Origin: a virus
IMG/VR virus record: IMGVR_UViG_3300017714_002608
Span: 1 to 25,117 of that record
Strand: one strand, 5' to 3'
DNA: 25,117 nucleotides
The position numbers and the translations under genes are program-made. Below, in pieces: positions 1-5,768 of this stretch. Below the pieces are notes generated by a model. The model saw only the letters and a program-made list of their open reading frames with translations, did not search any database and had not been told where the DNA came from. The first letter of the stretch is position 1. Each line of letters begins with the position of its first letter.

Positions 1-297
1 AATTTCTCTAGTAGCAACTAAAGAACGAACGATATAAATCTTCTCGTAAGGTGTATTCTCATCAAGAACATCTCGCAAGGCGTTGTAAAAAGTAATAAAC
101 GTCTTACCAGTTCCAGCACAACCGTATGCTACAAGATTTTTATCATTACTATATGATTCATACAGTATTGCTTGATTATCTGTAAGTGGTTCGATGTCAA
201 GTAAAAAGTCCGTGTTAATTGGTTTCTTCCTTTTCATCTGCTTAGCAGTCATGCCAACACCAATTTGTTGCAGTTCAGTCTTTCTCTTTCTTGCCAT
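1..297 (-). CDS. phoH: PhoH-like ATPase, N-terminal part (runs off the left edge)
   Basis: This is the first 99 codons of a protein that stays open to the edge of the window. A basic start (MARKRKTELQQIG) is followed by a segment around LTDNQ (residues 38-42) and then a Walker A P-loop, GCAGTGKT, at residues 59-66. The spacing LTDNQ...LVAYGCAGTGKT is typical of the PhoH family of phosphate-starvation ATPases, which is nearly universal in T4-like cyanophages. In phages the role is unsettled; RNA or nucleotide metabolism has been suggested. The gene is the last visible member of a minus-strand group with thyX and small hypotheticals, 54 bases downstream of the preceding gene. The Walker B region and C-terminus lie outside the window. 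Family assignment is firm; function in this phage is not. Confidence 0.93.
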   Translation of the reverse strand, partial: MARKRKTELQQIGVGMTAKQMKRKKPINTDFLLDIEPLTDNQAILYESYSNDKNLVAYGCAGTGKTFITFYNALRDVLDENTPYEKIYIVRSLVATREI

Positions 298-351
298 AAA
301 ATTTAACTTTAAGATGAGTGAGAGTGGTGGGGATAATATTTATGATCGATG

Positions 352-600
352 TCAAAGTTTTTTAACTGTGGATCCAGGTGCTGTTTGTGCTTTAGCAAGA
401 ACCTCATTCCATTCGGGTCTTTGCTTGATCAGTCTGGTTTGCCAATCACTAATTTCAACTCCCAGACCAGGTGAATTATCAGGTGTAAAAAACCTTTCCC
501 AATCTGGATTGTCAATCTTCCACTGATCCCATTCATGAACACTCATCTTCACTTCTTTGGTCTCACCAGTCTCCTTATGCTTAATGGGGTACGTTGCCAT
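352..600 (-). CDS. Conserved small phage protein (FmdB/zinc-ribbon-like length, no cysteines)
   Basis: An 82-aa protein starting MATYPIKHKETGETKEV. I chose the ATG at 600 because it overlaps the thyX stop as TAATG, which suggests translational coupling; an in-frame ATG three codons earlier would extend into thyX. The opening, a short beta strand then KxTGE then a stretch ending in W-D-Q-W, recalls small proteins found beside thyX and phoH in other T4-like cyanophages. Those are sometimes annotated as zinc-ribbon or FmdB-like regulators, but this copy has no cysteine and so cannot form a zinc ribbon. It is acidic to neutral, soluble and has no signal peptide. Function unknown. Confidence 0.75.
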   Translation of the reverse strand: MATYPIKHKETGETKEVKMSVHEWDQWKIDNPDWERFFTPDNSPGLGVEISDWQTRLIKQRPEWNEVLAKAQTAPGSTVKKL

Positions 601-1235
601 TACTTCCACTCCAGTGCTTCTGATATGATCGGGAACTGCTCAATGAAGATGGCACGAATGTCTCCAGCAAGTTCCATGTGTTCTTTTTGTGTACCATTAG
701 CGGTACGCAAATCCAAATAATGTGCCCATGACCGAACATTTCCGCTCATGTAGAGTCTAGTTTGTGTGTTTTGTGGGAGCACAAAACGAGCACATTCCTT
801 TGCCACACCCTTGTCAAGCAGGGCATTATAGACTTCAAGACTCTGTTGAAAGTGATTCTCAATCATCGCTTCCAAGTATGCTTTATCGCGTGGATTAATA
901 TCATCAATAGAGTTTTGACGATTCTTTGTATCCTGACGACGAAGATCTGGAATGGGAATTTCTAATTGAAGTTCCTTACTATCAGCATAGCGTTGTGAAA
1001 ACTGTTGATATGTAAATGAACGGTGCCTCAGCACTTGAGTTGCCACTGCCAGTGATGTATTTAGTTCCACTGTCATGAACGCATGCTCAAAAATACTCCA
1101 ATGACGATGCTTAATACAATACTTTAGGAGTCCAGCAAAACTATCGTTATCCTGGTTCTTAGGGTTTGAAACACGGGCACAGTATGCAATTTGCTTCTCC
1201 GCATCGGGAGTAACACTGATAAGTTTTGCGCTCAT
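600..1235 (-). CDS. thyX: Flavin-dependent thymidylate synthase ThyX
   Basis: A 211-aa protein, normal for ThyX. It makes dTMP from dUMP using FAD, NADPH and methylene-tetrahydrofolate, supplying thymidine for phage DNA replication. The ThyX signature RHRX7S appears as RHRSFTYQQFS at residues 70-80, followed by QRY. The C-terminal substrate-binding region reads ARFVLP (149-154) and NVRSWAHYLDLR (166-177), then an acidic EHMELAGDIR helix. The ATG at 1235 lies immediately after the stop of the upstream gene, with no gap, and the stop overlaps the next gene as TAATG. All expected catalytic features are present. ThyX is a common auxiliary gene in marine cyanophages. Confidence 0.96.
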   Translation of the reverse strand: MSAKLISVTPDAEKQIAYCARVSNPKNQDNDSFAGLLKYCIKHRHWSIFEHAFMTVELNTSLAVATQVLRHRSFTYQQFSQRYADSKELQLEIPIPDLRRQDTKNRQNSIDDINPRDKAYLEAMIENHFQQSLEVYNALLDKGVAKECARFVLPQNTQTRLYMSGNVRSWAHYLDLRTANGTQKEHMELAGDIRAIFIEQFPIISEALEWK

Positions 1236-1811
1236 TTAATCCTCCAAATAATTTTTAAAAATTTCCAATGCACTATCCCAGTCAATAAATTGTTGTCTCT
1301 GATTTACTGGAACAAAACAGAGAGTCCATCTTCCAAATGGTGTTGGATTAGTTGTTCCATGAAGAACACCAACGTTTACTAAACTGGGACGATTTGTATT
1401 TACTTCGTACAGAAGTTCACAATCTTCTTCCTTTGCCCAAAGATTGTCATGATGTTCGGTGGTGTGTTCACCATACCCATCCATTTTTTTCCTGTAAGCT
1501 TTATCAGACTTCCACCATTGTATCATACCTTCTTCTGGACCCCAAGTAATATTAATCTTGGCATGATTTGTGTACATACCATGATCAGTATGAATTGGAA
1601 TCTTTGAGTATGGTGGTGTGTAAAAAACTTCTTTTAACATCAATATTAATCCCAGATCATCCATAAAATATTCCATTGGATAAAATGGATAGTCATTGAT
1701 ATAAAAATGCTTAACTTTATCACCCTGCTCCTTAAAGATAGGTAATGGGGCGATAGTAAATGGTAAATTTAAATACCTATGGTAACAATTAGTCTCAGTC
1801 TCCATCATCAT
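1236..1811 (-). CDS. Putative Fe(II)/2-oxoglutarate-type oxygenase (HxD...H...R)
   Basis: A protein of about 191 aa. The reading frame is open further upstream, but the upstream part overlaps another gene and looks like antisense-free filler. Three successive ATGs at 1811, 1808 and 1805 sit at the end of the preceding gene, so the start is uncertain by two codons. The core shows IPIHTDHG (metal His about 74 and Asp about 76) and later GVLHGTTNPTPFGRWTLCF (distal His about 151, 2-oxoglutarate-binding Arg about 161). This is the HxD...H...R arrangement of the double-stranded beta-helix dioxygenases. A Trp-rich insertion, IQWWKSD, lies between. The substrate cannot be told. It sits directly before thyX. 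The family call rests on motifs alone. Confidence 0.62.
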   Translation of the reverse strand: MMMETETNCYHRYLNLPFTIAPLPIFKEQGDKVKHFYINDYPFYPMEYFMDDLGLILMLKEVFYTPPYSKIPIHTDHGMYTNHAKINITWGPEEGMIQWWKSDKAYRKKMDGYGEHTTEHHDNLWAKEEDCELLYEVNTNRPSLVNVGVLHGTTNPTPFGRWTLCFVPVNQRQQFIDWDSALEIFKNYLED

Positions 1812-1980
1812 CGTTAAAAATTTCGTCGTAGTCTGAGATAAGTGCAGGATATGATGCAGGATCATCAAAGTTCTCCCGCTTATCTGTATATGCACTAATG
1901 TCAGAGTAAACTTCGGTCTCAATCTCTTCGACTAATTCTCTTAGTTTACAAACCAATTCCTTTAGTTTACCTCTATCCAT
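1795..1980 (-). CDS. Small acidic conserved phage protein
   Basis: A 61-aa protein: a predicted amphipathic helix (KLKELVCKLRELVEEIETEVYSD, residues 5-27, coiled-coil-like heptads) followed by a very acidic tail ending DEIFNDDDGD. I chose the ATG at 1980 rather than an upstream in-frame start because the upstream part would run through a terminator-like hairpin and promoter. There is no clear Shine-Dalgarno sequence. The inferred transcription start is only about 16 bases upstream. The 3' end overlaps the oxygenase gene. Similar short proteins with a DEIF-DDD tail occur in other T4-like cyanophages, from memory. Function unknown. Confidence 0.66.
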   Translation of the reverse strand: MDRGKLKELVCKLRELVEEIETEVYSDISAYTDKRENFDDPASYPALISDYDEIFNDDDGD

Positions 1981-2002
1981 ACAGATTAATAGTACTGCTT
2001 CT

Positions 2003-2031
2003 ATTATAGTACAAAAAAAGAGGGGTCGCAA
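2003..2031 (-). promoter_or_regulatory. Sigma70-like promoter inside and just after a hairpin
   Basis: On the minus strand TTGCGA (2031-2026) is followed by exactly 17 bases and TATAAT (2008-2003). The -35 box occupies the loop and adjoining stem bases of the hairpin at 2019-2038. It points at the gene starting at 1980 and so at the thyX/phoH group. The -10 is perfect; the -35 matches consensus at the first three positions and the last. Confidence 0.68.
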
Positions 2032-2038
2032 CCCCTCT
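2013..2038 (-). terminator. Rho-independent terminator
   Basis: On the minus strand AGAGGGGT, loop TGCG, ACCCCTCT form a perfect 8-bp GC-rich stem (2038-2019), followed directly by a T-run (2018-2013, seven Ts counting the last stem base). It lies about 20 bases after the stop of the 2058-2225 gene, where a terminator for that transcript would be expected. Confidence 0.86.
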
Positions 2039-2057
2039 CAATAAGTAAGTAAGTTAA

Positions 2058-2225
2058 TCACTTGCTATAGGTTTTACCACGATAGCAGAATGTGCCATGG
2101 GTTTCCTTCGAGTCCACACAACGTGTATCATACTCAACACCACGATATGTAGTGTGACTAATCTGTGCGTCGTGTAGTGCAGATGCTTTGTTGATCTGCT
2201 TACGAATCATGTTTAACGTGTTCAT
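2058..2225 (-). CDS. DUF4278-like small protein
   Basis: A 55-aa protein starting MNTLNMIRKQ with a strong AGGAG ribosome-binding site at 2238-2234. It carries two YRG motifs, TTYRGVEYDT (residues 25-34) and FCYRGKTYSK (46-55), spaced like the two YRG-x-x-Y blocks of DUF4278, a family of small proteins common in cyanobacteria and their phages. It is basic and soluble. It follows the 2267-2431 gene and is closed by the terminator at 2013-2038, so these two small genes probably form one short early transcript. Its function is unknown. The family call is by eye. Confidence 0.72.
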   Translation of the reverse strand: MNTLNMIRKQINKASALHDAQISHTTYRGVEYDTRCVDSKETHGTFCYRGKTYSK

Positions 2226-2266
2226 TTGTCAGTCTCCTGAAGTTAGGGTTTTTAATCCCCGTTCCT

Positions 2267-2431
2267 TCAGTCGTGTGCGTCCCATGGGTAGCATTCAGGT
2301 GTTGATTCCTTCATGACCTCAATCAATTCCACCTTGTATTCAGGAGGAATATTCTCATTTGCTCTCATCCGAATCATAATTGAATCGGCTTGTTGGCAGG
2401 TGAGTGATGAATAGAATAATAATTCTAACAT
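2267..2431 (-). CDS. Conserved small phage protein
   Basis: A 54-aa protein starting MLELLFYSSLTCQQADSI. The frame is open a further 26 codons upstream, but that extension covers the hairpins and repeat of the leader and reads unlike the conserved part. The ATG at 2431 is therefore preferred. Composition suggests two helices (residues 3-20 and 27-43) and an acidic WDAHD end. Short proteins of this type (MLEL...QAD...ANE...E-V-L-I-x-V-x-K-E) are common in T4-like cyanophages, from memory, and unnamed. It is the first gene after the promoter at 2496-2524. Function unknown. Confidence 0.7.
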   Translation of the reverse strand: MLELLFYSSLTCQQADSIMIRMRANENIPPEYKVELIEVMKESTPECYPWDAHD

Positions 2432-2436
2432 GGGAT

Positions 2437-2450
2437 GAACGGCTCCGTTC
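2437..2450 (-). promoter_or_regulatory. Leader hairpin over the ribosome-binding site
   Basis: On the minus strand GAACGG-AG-CCGTTC is a perfect inverted repeat that ends six bases before the ATG at 2431. The only Shine-Dalgarno-like sequence (GGAG) is inside it. A second hairpin (TCCCAC/GTGGGA, 2466-2480) precedes it in the same leader. This suggests structure-dependent translation, but that is an inference. Confidence 0.45.
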
Positions 2451-2495
2451 CGCGACTTACTTGCGTCCCACAGAGTGGGATGAACGACAGGTCTT

Positions 2496-2524
2496 ATTAT
2501 AGACCTCATACACTATTTAGTCAA
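2496..2524 (-). promoter_or_regulatory. Sigma70-like promoter
   Basis: On the minus strand TTGACT (2524-2519), a 17-base spacer and TATAAT (2501-2496). This is a five-of-six -35 and a perfect -10, pointing at the two small genes ending at 2058. The -10 lies inside an 18-base inverted repeat (AGGTCT-N6-AGACCT, 2489-2506), which could be an operator. Confidence 0.8.
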
Positions 2525-2543
2525 GTAAGTTAGTATACCGTGA

Positions 2544-2567
2544 CACAGTTTTACAGAAGTAACTGTG
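2544..2567 (-). terminator. Hairpin at the end of the SGNH-hydrolase-like gene
   Basis: On the minus strand CACAGTT and AACTGTG (7-bp arms, 10-base loop) straddle the stop region of the gene at 2551-3402. There is no T-run, so it is a weak terminator candidate or an RNA-stabilising end. Confidence 0.35.
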
Positions 2568-3402
2568 ATGATGGTACAATGGGATCACACATCATCAATT
2601 TTTTACACTCACGATAGAATTCTTTTCTTTTTTTAGTAGGAAAGTCATATGGATGAGTCCGTCTTTTTATATCACTATAAAATTCTAAGATTAATTTTTT
2701 AAATTGATGATGGGTATTCCGAACTGCAAGCGTTGTATCATTACAAAATTTATAATCAAATAATTTATTAACATACTCATAATGTTCCTCCACAGTTGGA
2801 TGCCCTTCATTATAGTACTTGTGGAGTTCTTTACAGTCTCGATCATACTTATTACTCATATCATCATTCCATATAAGATTATAAAAGTCAATCGATATTT
2901 TATTAACTACATCCTCATACATGAGACTTAATTTATTGTCATTAAATTCTTCATGACAAATTTTACTCATAGATAAAAAATGATATTGTGTTTTACTAGA
3001 CAACAAACTATCAATTAATTTTATATAAGACAGATCTCTCATTAAAAAGTGTGTTCGATCTGCAATTTCATTGACAAGTTTTTTACTGTAGTAAGAGTTG
3101 TTGTATATATTTCCACCCGTAAACCACCCATCACCTTTCCATCTATCTTCCCTACTAATGCTAGTCCAACAAACTATGACTAGATCATTACTATTAAATT
3201 TATAGACCTGATCTACCTGGGATATTACATTTGCAATGTAAGCATTACCAGCTCCAGATCTACCAAAATTATAGAACTCACATCCATGTAGCAATTGCAA
3301 TTCATATCCCAGTATGTTTGCCCAAGTTGCCCAATCATGCGAAGTAAAACTGCACCCAAAAGTAAATAACCTTTTAGGTACAGTTTCATATAGTCTTCTC
3401 AT
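2551..3402 (-). CDS. SGNH/GDSL-like hydrolase
   Basis: A 283-aa protein. I chose the ATG at 3402 because it follows the upstream stop by one base and places LFTFGCSFTSH near the N-terminus, where the nucleophile block of SGNH hydrolases lies (Ser about 18). A conserved-glycine block reads NFGRSGAGN (about 45-53). The C-terminal block EGHPTVEEH (about 199-207) matches the usual D-x-HP-S-x-x-GH region, with Glu where Asp is normal. The typical block III GxND is not obvious (a VCWTS segment lies there). SGNH enzymes remove acyl groups from sugars or lipids; phage members often act on glycans. It ends a group of small early genes. No signal peptide or membrane segment. Confidence 0.68.
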   Translation of the reverse strand: MRRLYETVPKRLFTFGCSFTSHDWATWANILGYELQLLHGCEFYNFGRSGAGNAYIANVISQVDQVYKFNSNDLVIVCWTSISREDRWKGDGWFTGGNIYNNSYYSKKLVNEIADRTHFLMRDLSYIKLIDSLLSSKTQYHFLSMSKICHEEFNDNKLSLMYEDVVNKISIDFYNLIWNDDMSNKYDRDCKELHKYYNEGHPTVEEHYEYVNKLFDYKFCNDTTLAVRNTHHQFKKLILEFYSDIKRRTHPYDFPTKKRKEFYRECKKLMMCDPIVPSSQLLL

Positions 3403-3403
3403 T

Positions 3404-3640
3404 TCAAACAAACATACCCTTGTCACTCATATAGTGCAATGTATCATGCATGTTACCAAGGTGTTTAGCACCAATAGAAACTTGCGGATATGTAGCTTCT
3501 TCTCCAAACTCTGCTTCAAATGCTCTTTGAGTAAAATGTTCGTTAAGTTTATACTCCAAGAATTCCCCACCCATCGACTTAAGTAGTGCAGCAATACGCT
3601 CACACTCTTGACTACCGTTAGAATAGATTACTGCTGTCAT
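3404..3640 (-). CDS. Glutaredoxin-like protein lacking the first active-site cysteine
   Basis: A 78-aa protein of normal phage glutaredoxin size. The thioredoxin-fold pattern is clear: first strand AVIYS, active-site position, helix, then TYPQV with the cis-proline (Pro52) and a final LGNMHD turn. The active site reads S-Q-E-C (residues 10-13) instead of CPYC, so the nucleophilic N-terminal cysteine is a serine and only the resolving-position cysteine remains. Ordinary dithiol or monothiol chemistry at the usual position looks impossible. The start overlaps the upstream stop as ATGA. Compare the intact CPYC paralogue at 8667-8900. It may bind rather than reduce a partner. Confidence 0.72.
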   Translation of the reverse strand: MTAVIYSNGSQECERIAALLKSMGGEFLEYKLNEHFTQRAFEAEFGEEATYPQVSIGAKHLGNMHDTLHYMSDKGMFV

Positions 3641-3849
3641 TTGTTTTTGTGATCGTATTCAATTACAATTTTTTGATGTTGAGTCTTTTTATCGGTGCAA
3701 ATATAATGAGTTGCTTCACCACCCAATATTCTGCATATATTATCTAGTTGTATCTGAAGTGCAAATTTAGAACTATCATCTACAAGGTTACTAGTAATTG
3801 CATTGTTAGTTTCTTCCCGTCGTTTTTCAGTCACGTTGTCTCCAGTCAT
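3637..3849 (-). CDS. Small hypothetical protein
   Basis: A protein of about 70 aa with a charged start (TEKRREETNNAIT) and a central helix (KFALQIQLDNICRILGG), then a short beta-rich end (HQKIVIEYDHKNK). The start is uncertain: an ATG at 3849 gives 70 aa, while a GTG at 3834 is preceded by a good GGAG and overlaps the upstream gene only slightly. The 3' end overlaps the glutaredoxin-like gene as ATGA, which argues that the frame is real. I recognise no family. Confidence 0.6.
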   Translation of the reverse strand: MTGDNVTEKRREETNNAITSNLVDDSSKFALQIQLDNICRILGGEATHYICTDKKTQHQKIVIEYDHKNK

Positions 3850-4141
3850 CTGGTTTGTCTCGTTGGAACCAATCTTTGATGTCATCAGCACTAGTGAACC
3901 CTGTTTTATGATTGGATGGATCGGGGTCACCTAAACCCATCCTATTCAGAAAATCATCGGTACTACCTTCCTCAATATCTTGAGCAGCTTGGCGTCGTGC
4001 TTGCTTCAACCAATCCCTAGCAAGTGTGTGTGCCTTTGCTAGTTTCTCTGCCCAGATCATATCATCTAGTTTTACTTCTTCCTTGTTAGCAATCTTCTTA
4101 CAGATAAATTCTAGTCTTAGTCTGTATTTCGTAGATAACAT
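3827..4141 (-). CDS. Conserved hypothetical phage protein
   Basis: A 104-aa protein with an N-terminal helical domain (MLSTKYRLRLEFICKKIANKEEVKLDDMIWAEKLA, residues 1-35, then KAHTLARDWLKQARRQAA to about 53) and an acidic, Gly/Asp-rich C-terminal half ending DDWRQRD. Proteins starting M-L-S-T-K-Y-R-L-R-L-E are common in T4-like cyanophages, from memory, and have no known function. The start lies one base after the stop of the upstream gene. It belongs to the group behind the promoter at 4364-4392. Confidence 0.77.
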   Translation of the reverse strand: MLSTKYRLRLEFICKKIANKEEVKLDDMIWAEKLAKAHTLARDWLKQARRQAAQDIEEGSTDDFLNRMGLGDPDPSNHKTGFTSADDIKDWFQRDKPDDWRQRD

Positions 4142-4142
4142 A

Positions 4143-4337
4143 TTACTCTCGTAGTTTTGATTCTAGATCAGAAAGTTTGGTAAACTCTTTATGTGCAGTC
4201 TCTTGACGTTCGCACACAATATTTAGAATATCATTCAAAATGACCTGGTTATCAATATCTTCATCCAGATACTTATCCAGTGCTTCTTTTAAATATCTAA
4301 ACCTATGCCACTCAGGACTGTAGGGTTTATATGTCAT
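4143..4337 (-). CDS. Conserved small helical phage protein
   Basis: A 64-aa protein, MTYKPYSPEWHRFRYLKEALDKYLDEDIDNQVI..., almost entirely helical by composition and ending in a coiled-coil-like EFTKLSDLESKLRE. The MTYKPYSPEWHR opening recurs in T4-like cyanophage genomes, from memory, with no assigned role. It is the first gene after the promoter at 4364-4392, with an inferred leader of only about 20 bases and no obvious Shine-Dalgarno sequence. Confidence 0.76.
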   Translation of the reverse strand: MTYKPYSPEWHRFRYLKEALDKYLDEDIDNQVILNDILNIVCERQETAHKEFTKLSDLESKLRE

Positions 4338-4363
4338 AATAAAAAAACATTTTCATACGGTAC

Positions 4364-4392
4364 ATTATAAACAAGTCAAAGAGCATTGTCAA
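4364..4392 (-). promoter_or_regulatory. Consensus sigma70 promoter with its -35 in a hairpin
   Basis: On the minus strand TTGACA (4392-4387), a 17-base spacer and TATAAT (4369-4364): twelve of twelve consensus positions. The -35 overlaps the stop codon of the gene at 4389-4526 and lies in the centre of the palindrome at 4381-4397. It points at the 4337-to-2551 gene group. Confidence 0.85.
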
Positions 4393-4397
4393 TGCTC
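4381..4397. other. Palindrome overlapping promoter and stop codon
   Basis: GAGCATTG-T-CAATGCTC is a perfect 17-base palindrome (8-bp arms about one base; a real hairpin would have about 6 bp and a 5-base loop). On the minus strand it lies at the end of the 45-aa gene and is followed by TTTG, so it is at best a weak terminator. Confidence 0.6.
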
Positions 4398-4526
4398 CTT
4401 ATACTTGTCAGGATTTTTCTCAACATCGTAAATATAGTACATAAAAGGAACTAATAGGAGACCCCCCATAATCGATCCAACTAAAGCAGGGTCAATAAAA
4501 ATGAAGAATTTATGTATTAGTAGCAT
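4389..4526 (-). CDS. Small single-pass membrane protein
   Basis: A 45-aa protein, MLLIHKFFIFIDPALVGSIM..., ending in DVEKNPDKYKEH. The first 32 residues are strongly hydrophobic (one membrane segment about 7-32 with a GxxxGG-like SIMGG) and the tail is charged, suggesting an inner-membrane protein with a cytoplasmic tail. The ATG at 4526 lies within the last codons of the upstream gene, with a GGAG seven bases before it. The frame overlaps that gene by 17 bases, and the rest fills what would otherwise be an empty stretch of more than 100 bases. Function unknown; small membrane proteins of this kind are frequent in cyanophages. Confidence 0.66.
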   Translation of the reverse strand: MLLIHKFFIFIDPALVGSIMGGLLLVPFMYYIYDVEKNPDKYKEH

Positions 4527-4722
4527 CTTCTTCTCCGCCGTAATTATCGAGCAAATCTTTAACACGAGTCTCAGTGCCAGAGAGATTTTTTATCTCATAC
4601 AGAGGAGACTTCATATACTTTTTGAGATGTTTATATTCTTTAATTAGTTTTTCGATTTCTTCTTTTTGAATAATAACTTTGGCTTTACCATCACCAACGC
4701 CTTGACCAAATCCATTTGACAT
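4510..4722 (-). CDS. Conserved hypothetical protein with a helical core
   Basis: A 70-aa protein starting MSNGFGQGVGDGKAKVIIQKEEIEKLIKEYKHLKKYM. A Gly-rich flexible start is followed by a charged helix with coiled-coil character (about 19-38). The ATG at 4722 has AGGTGA upstream overlapping the previous stop; a GTG three codons earlier is possible. It is the fourth gene of a run of small proteins transcribed right to left from 5984. I recognise no function. Confidence 0.68.
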   Translation of the reverse strand: MSNGFGQGVGDGKAKVIIQKEEIEKLIKEYKHLKKYMKSPLYEIKNLSGTETRVKDLLDNYGGEEDATNT

Positions 4723-4731
4723 GTTGATCAC

Positions 4732-4989
4732 CTACTTCTTTTTATCTGCTGGGTTGTTCCACAGTTTAGGACTAATTCTACCCTCAGTTTGAGTCATATT
4801 CAAAAGATCTTTACGATACTTATCATAGTATTCATCAAAGATATCTACACGCCCTGCAGCAGTGACAATATCAAATTTTGTTATACCGTCTTGAAGATAC
4901 TCAACCAAAAAAGCATTTGTTGGAAGTGTTTTGTCTTCAGCAGCAGTAGGATCACATTCCTTTTGGATAATTCTACAACCTTTTCCCAT
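4732..4989 (-). CDS. Conserved hypothetical phage protein
   Basis: An 85-aa protein starting MGKGCRIIQKECDP. The ATG at 4989 overlaps the stop of the upstream gene as TAATG, so the start is well supported and the two are probably translationally coupled. The central part (FLVEYLQDGITKFDIVTAAGRVDIFDEYYDKY) and the end (TEGRISPKLWNNP) form a pattern seen in other T4-like cyanophages next to the same upstream gene, from memory. Function unknown. Mixed alpha/beta, soluble, no membrane segment. Confidence 0.75.
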   Translation of the reverse strand: MGKGCRIIQKECDPTAAEDKTLPTNAFLVEYLQDGITKFDIVTAAGRVDIFDEYYDKYRKDLLNMTQTEGRISPKLWNNPADKKK

Positions 4990-5555
4990 TAAGATCTTCC
5001 TCCCCAATTAATATCTGAATATGCTTCAGCAATAGCAGCCCGTGTAATCTTATATTTGGTTTGCAATTTTTTATCTTTAACTAAAACCATGATCTCTGCT
5101 TCTCTAGGATGAAGTCCTTCAAGCATTTGAATGAACATGGTTTCTCTACGAAGACTAGTCAGAGAGGGATTACCACCCTGAAGATAATTATAAAAATTTT
5201 GCCACTCTTTACGAATGGAAGTTGCTCTTTGTCTAACAACCTCATTCATTTTAGACAATCCTTCGACAGTATTTAATTTTTCTAAAGATGCTGACAAAGA
5301 CTCGTTTGCTGCTGATTGTTCCTCTACTCTAGAATATGGTACTTCTCCAGGCGGGAGAGCAGAGATTGCGGTATCGTCAAAGTTCCAAATAAAGAGGGCA
5401 ACCAATCCCTCATTGCGATACTTTTGCAAAACTTCTACCTTTTTTGCAGTAGATCTTTGCTTGACTACTAATTCAAGAATCTCATGTTGAAATGGATTTG
5501 GTTGTAATTCAGGAATAGGGTTACTACTCTTCGTCGTCGTACTCTTCTGTGCCAT
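4989..5555 (-). CDS. DUF6433-like phage protein
   Basis: A 188-aa protein starting MAQKSTTTKSSNP at the ATG at 5555; a TTG four codons earlier is less likely. After a Ser/Thr-rich start comes a helical region, PFQHEILELVVKQRSTAKKVEVLQKYRN (about 22-49), the segment ALFIWNFDDTAISALPPGEVPY (about 54-75), and a C-terminal helical half with TMFIQMLEGLHPREAEIMVLVKDKKL (about 140-165). This matches what I know from memory as the DUF6433 family of T4-like phage proteins, whose role is unknown. The order with the small neighbours at 4732 and 5524 is conserved in related phages, again from memory. Confidence 0.75.
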   Translation of the reverse strand: MAQKSTTTKSSNPIPELQPNPFQHEILELVVKQRSTAKKVEVLQKYRNEGLVALFIWNFDDTAISALPPGEVPYSRVEEQSAANESLSASLEKLNTVEGLSKMNEVVRQRATSIRKEWQNFYNYLQGGNPSLTSLRRETMFIQMLEGLHPREAEIMVLVKDKKLQTKYKITRAAIAEAYSDINWGGRS

Positions 5556-5751
5556 CAGTGTGTTCAATCCTCAAAGCTAAAATTTCATCGGGAAGTATAT
5601 TCCCATTTTCGTCAAACATCTCTGGATGTGTGTAGACTATATTTGGAGCGCTTTCATATACGTAAGAACGTACAAACCATCCAACTAATCCACCCACAAT
5701 TAAAGAGATTATGCAAAACAAGGCGGAAAAAGTAAGTGCTATAGCTAACAT
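5524..5751 (-). CDS. Small membrane-anchored phage protein
   Basis: A 75-aa protein with an N-terminal membrane segment (about residues 3-27, LAIALTFSALFCIISLIVGGLVGWFV) and a soluble acidic tail containing HPEMFDENGNILPDEILALRIE. The tail motif HPEMFDENGN is familiar from T4-like cyanophage genomes. An AGGAG lies about ten bases before the ATG at 5751. The stop overlaps the start region of the following gene by 32 bases. It is probably inserted in the host inner membrane with the tail in the cytoplasm. Function unknown. Confidence 0.78.
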   Translation of the reverse strand: MLAIALTFSALFCIISLIVGGLVGWFVRSYVYESAPNIVYTHPEMFDENGNILPDEILALRIEHTDGTEEYDDEE

Positions 5752-5768
5752 TGGTCTAACTCCTGATA

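Noticed and set aside
194-526. Plus-strand open frame of 110 codons opposite phoH and the next gene
   Set aside because: It is antisense to a P-loop gene and a conserved small gene, with no ribosome-binding site and no recognisable pattern.
2041-2060. Tandem AAGT repeat (four units) as a microsatellite or origin
   Set aside because: Too short and simply lies between a stop codon and a terminator; no iteron-like pattern around it.
2267-2509. Longer start for the 54-aa gene
   Set aside because: The extra 26 codons cover leader hairpins and begin essentially on the -10 box, so they would not be transcribed from the promoter found.
3314-3586. Plus-strand frame opposite the glutaredoxin-like and SGNH genes
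   Set aside because: Shadow of two well-supported minus-strand genes; no family features.
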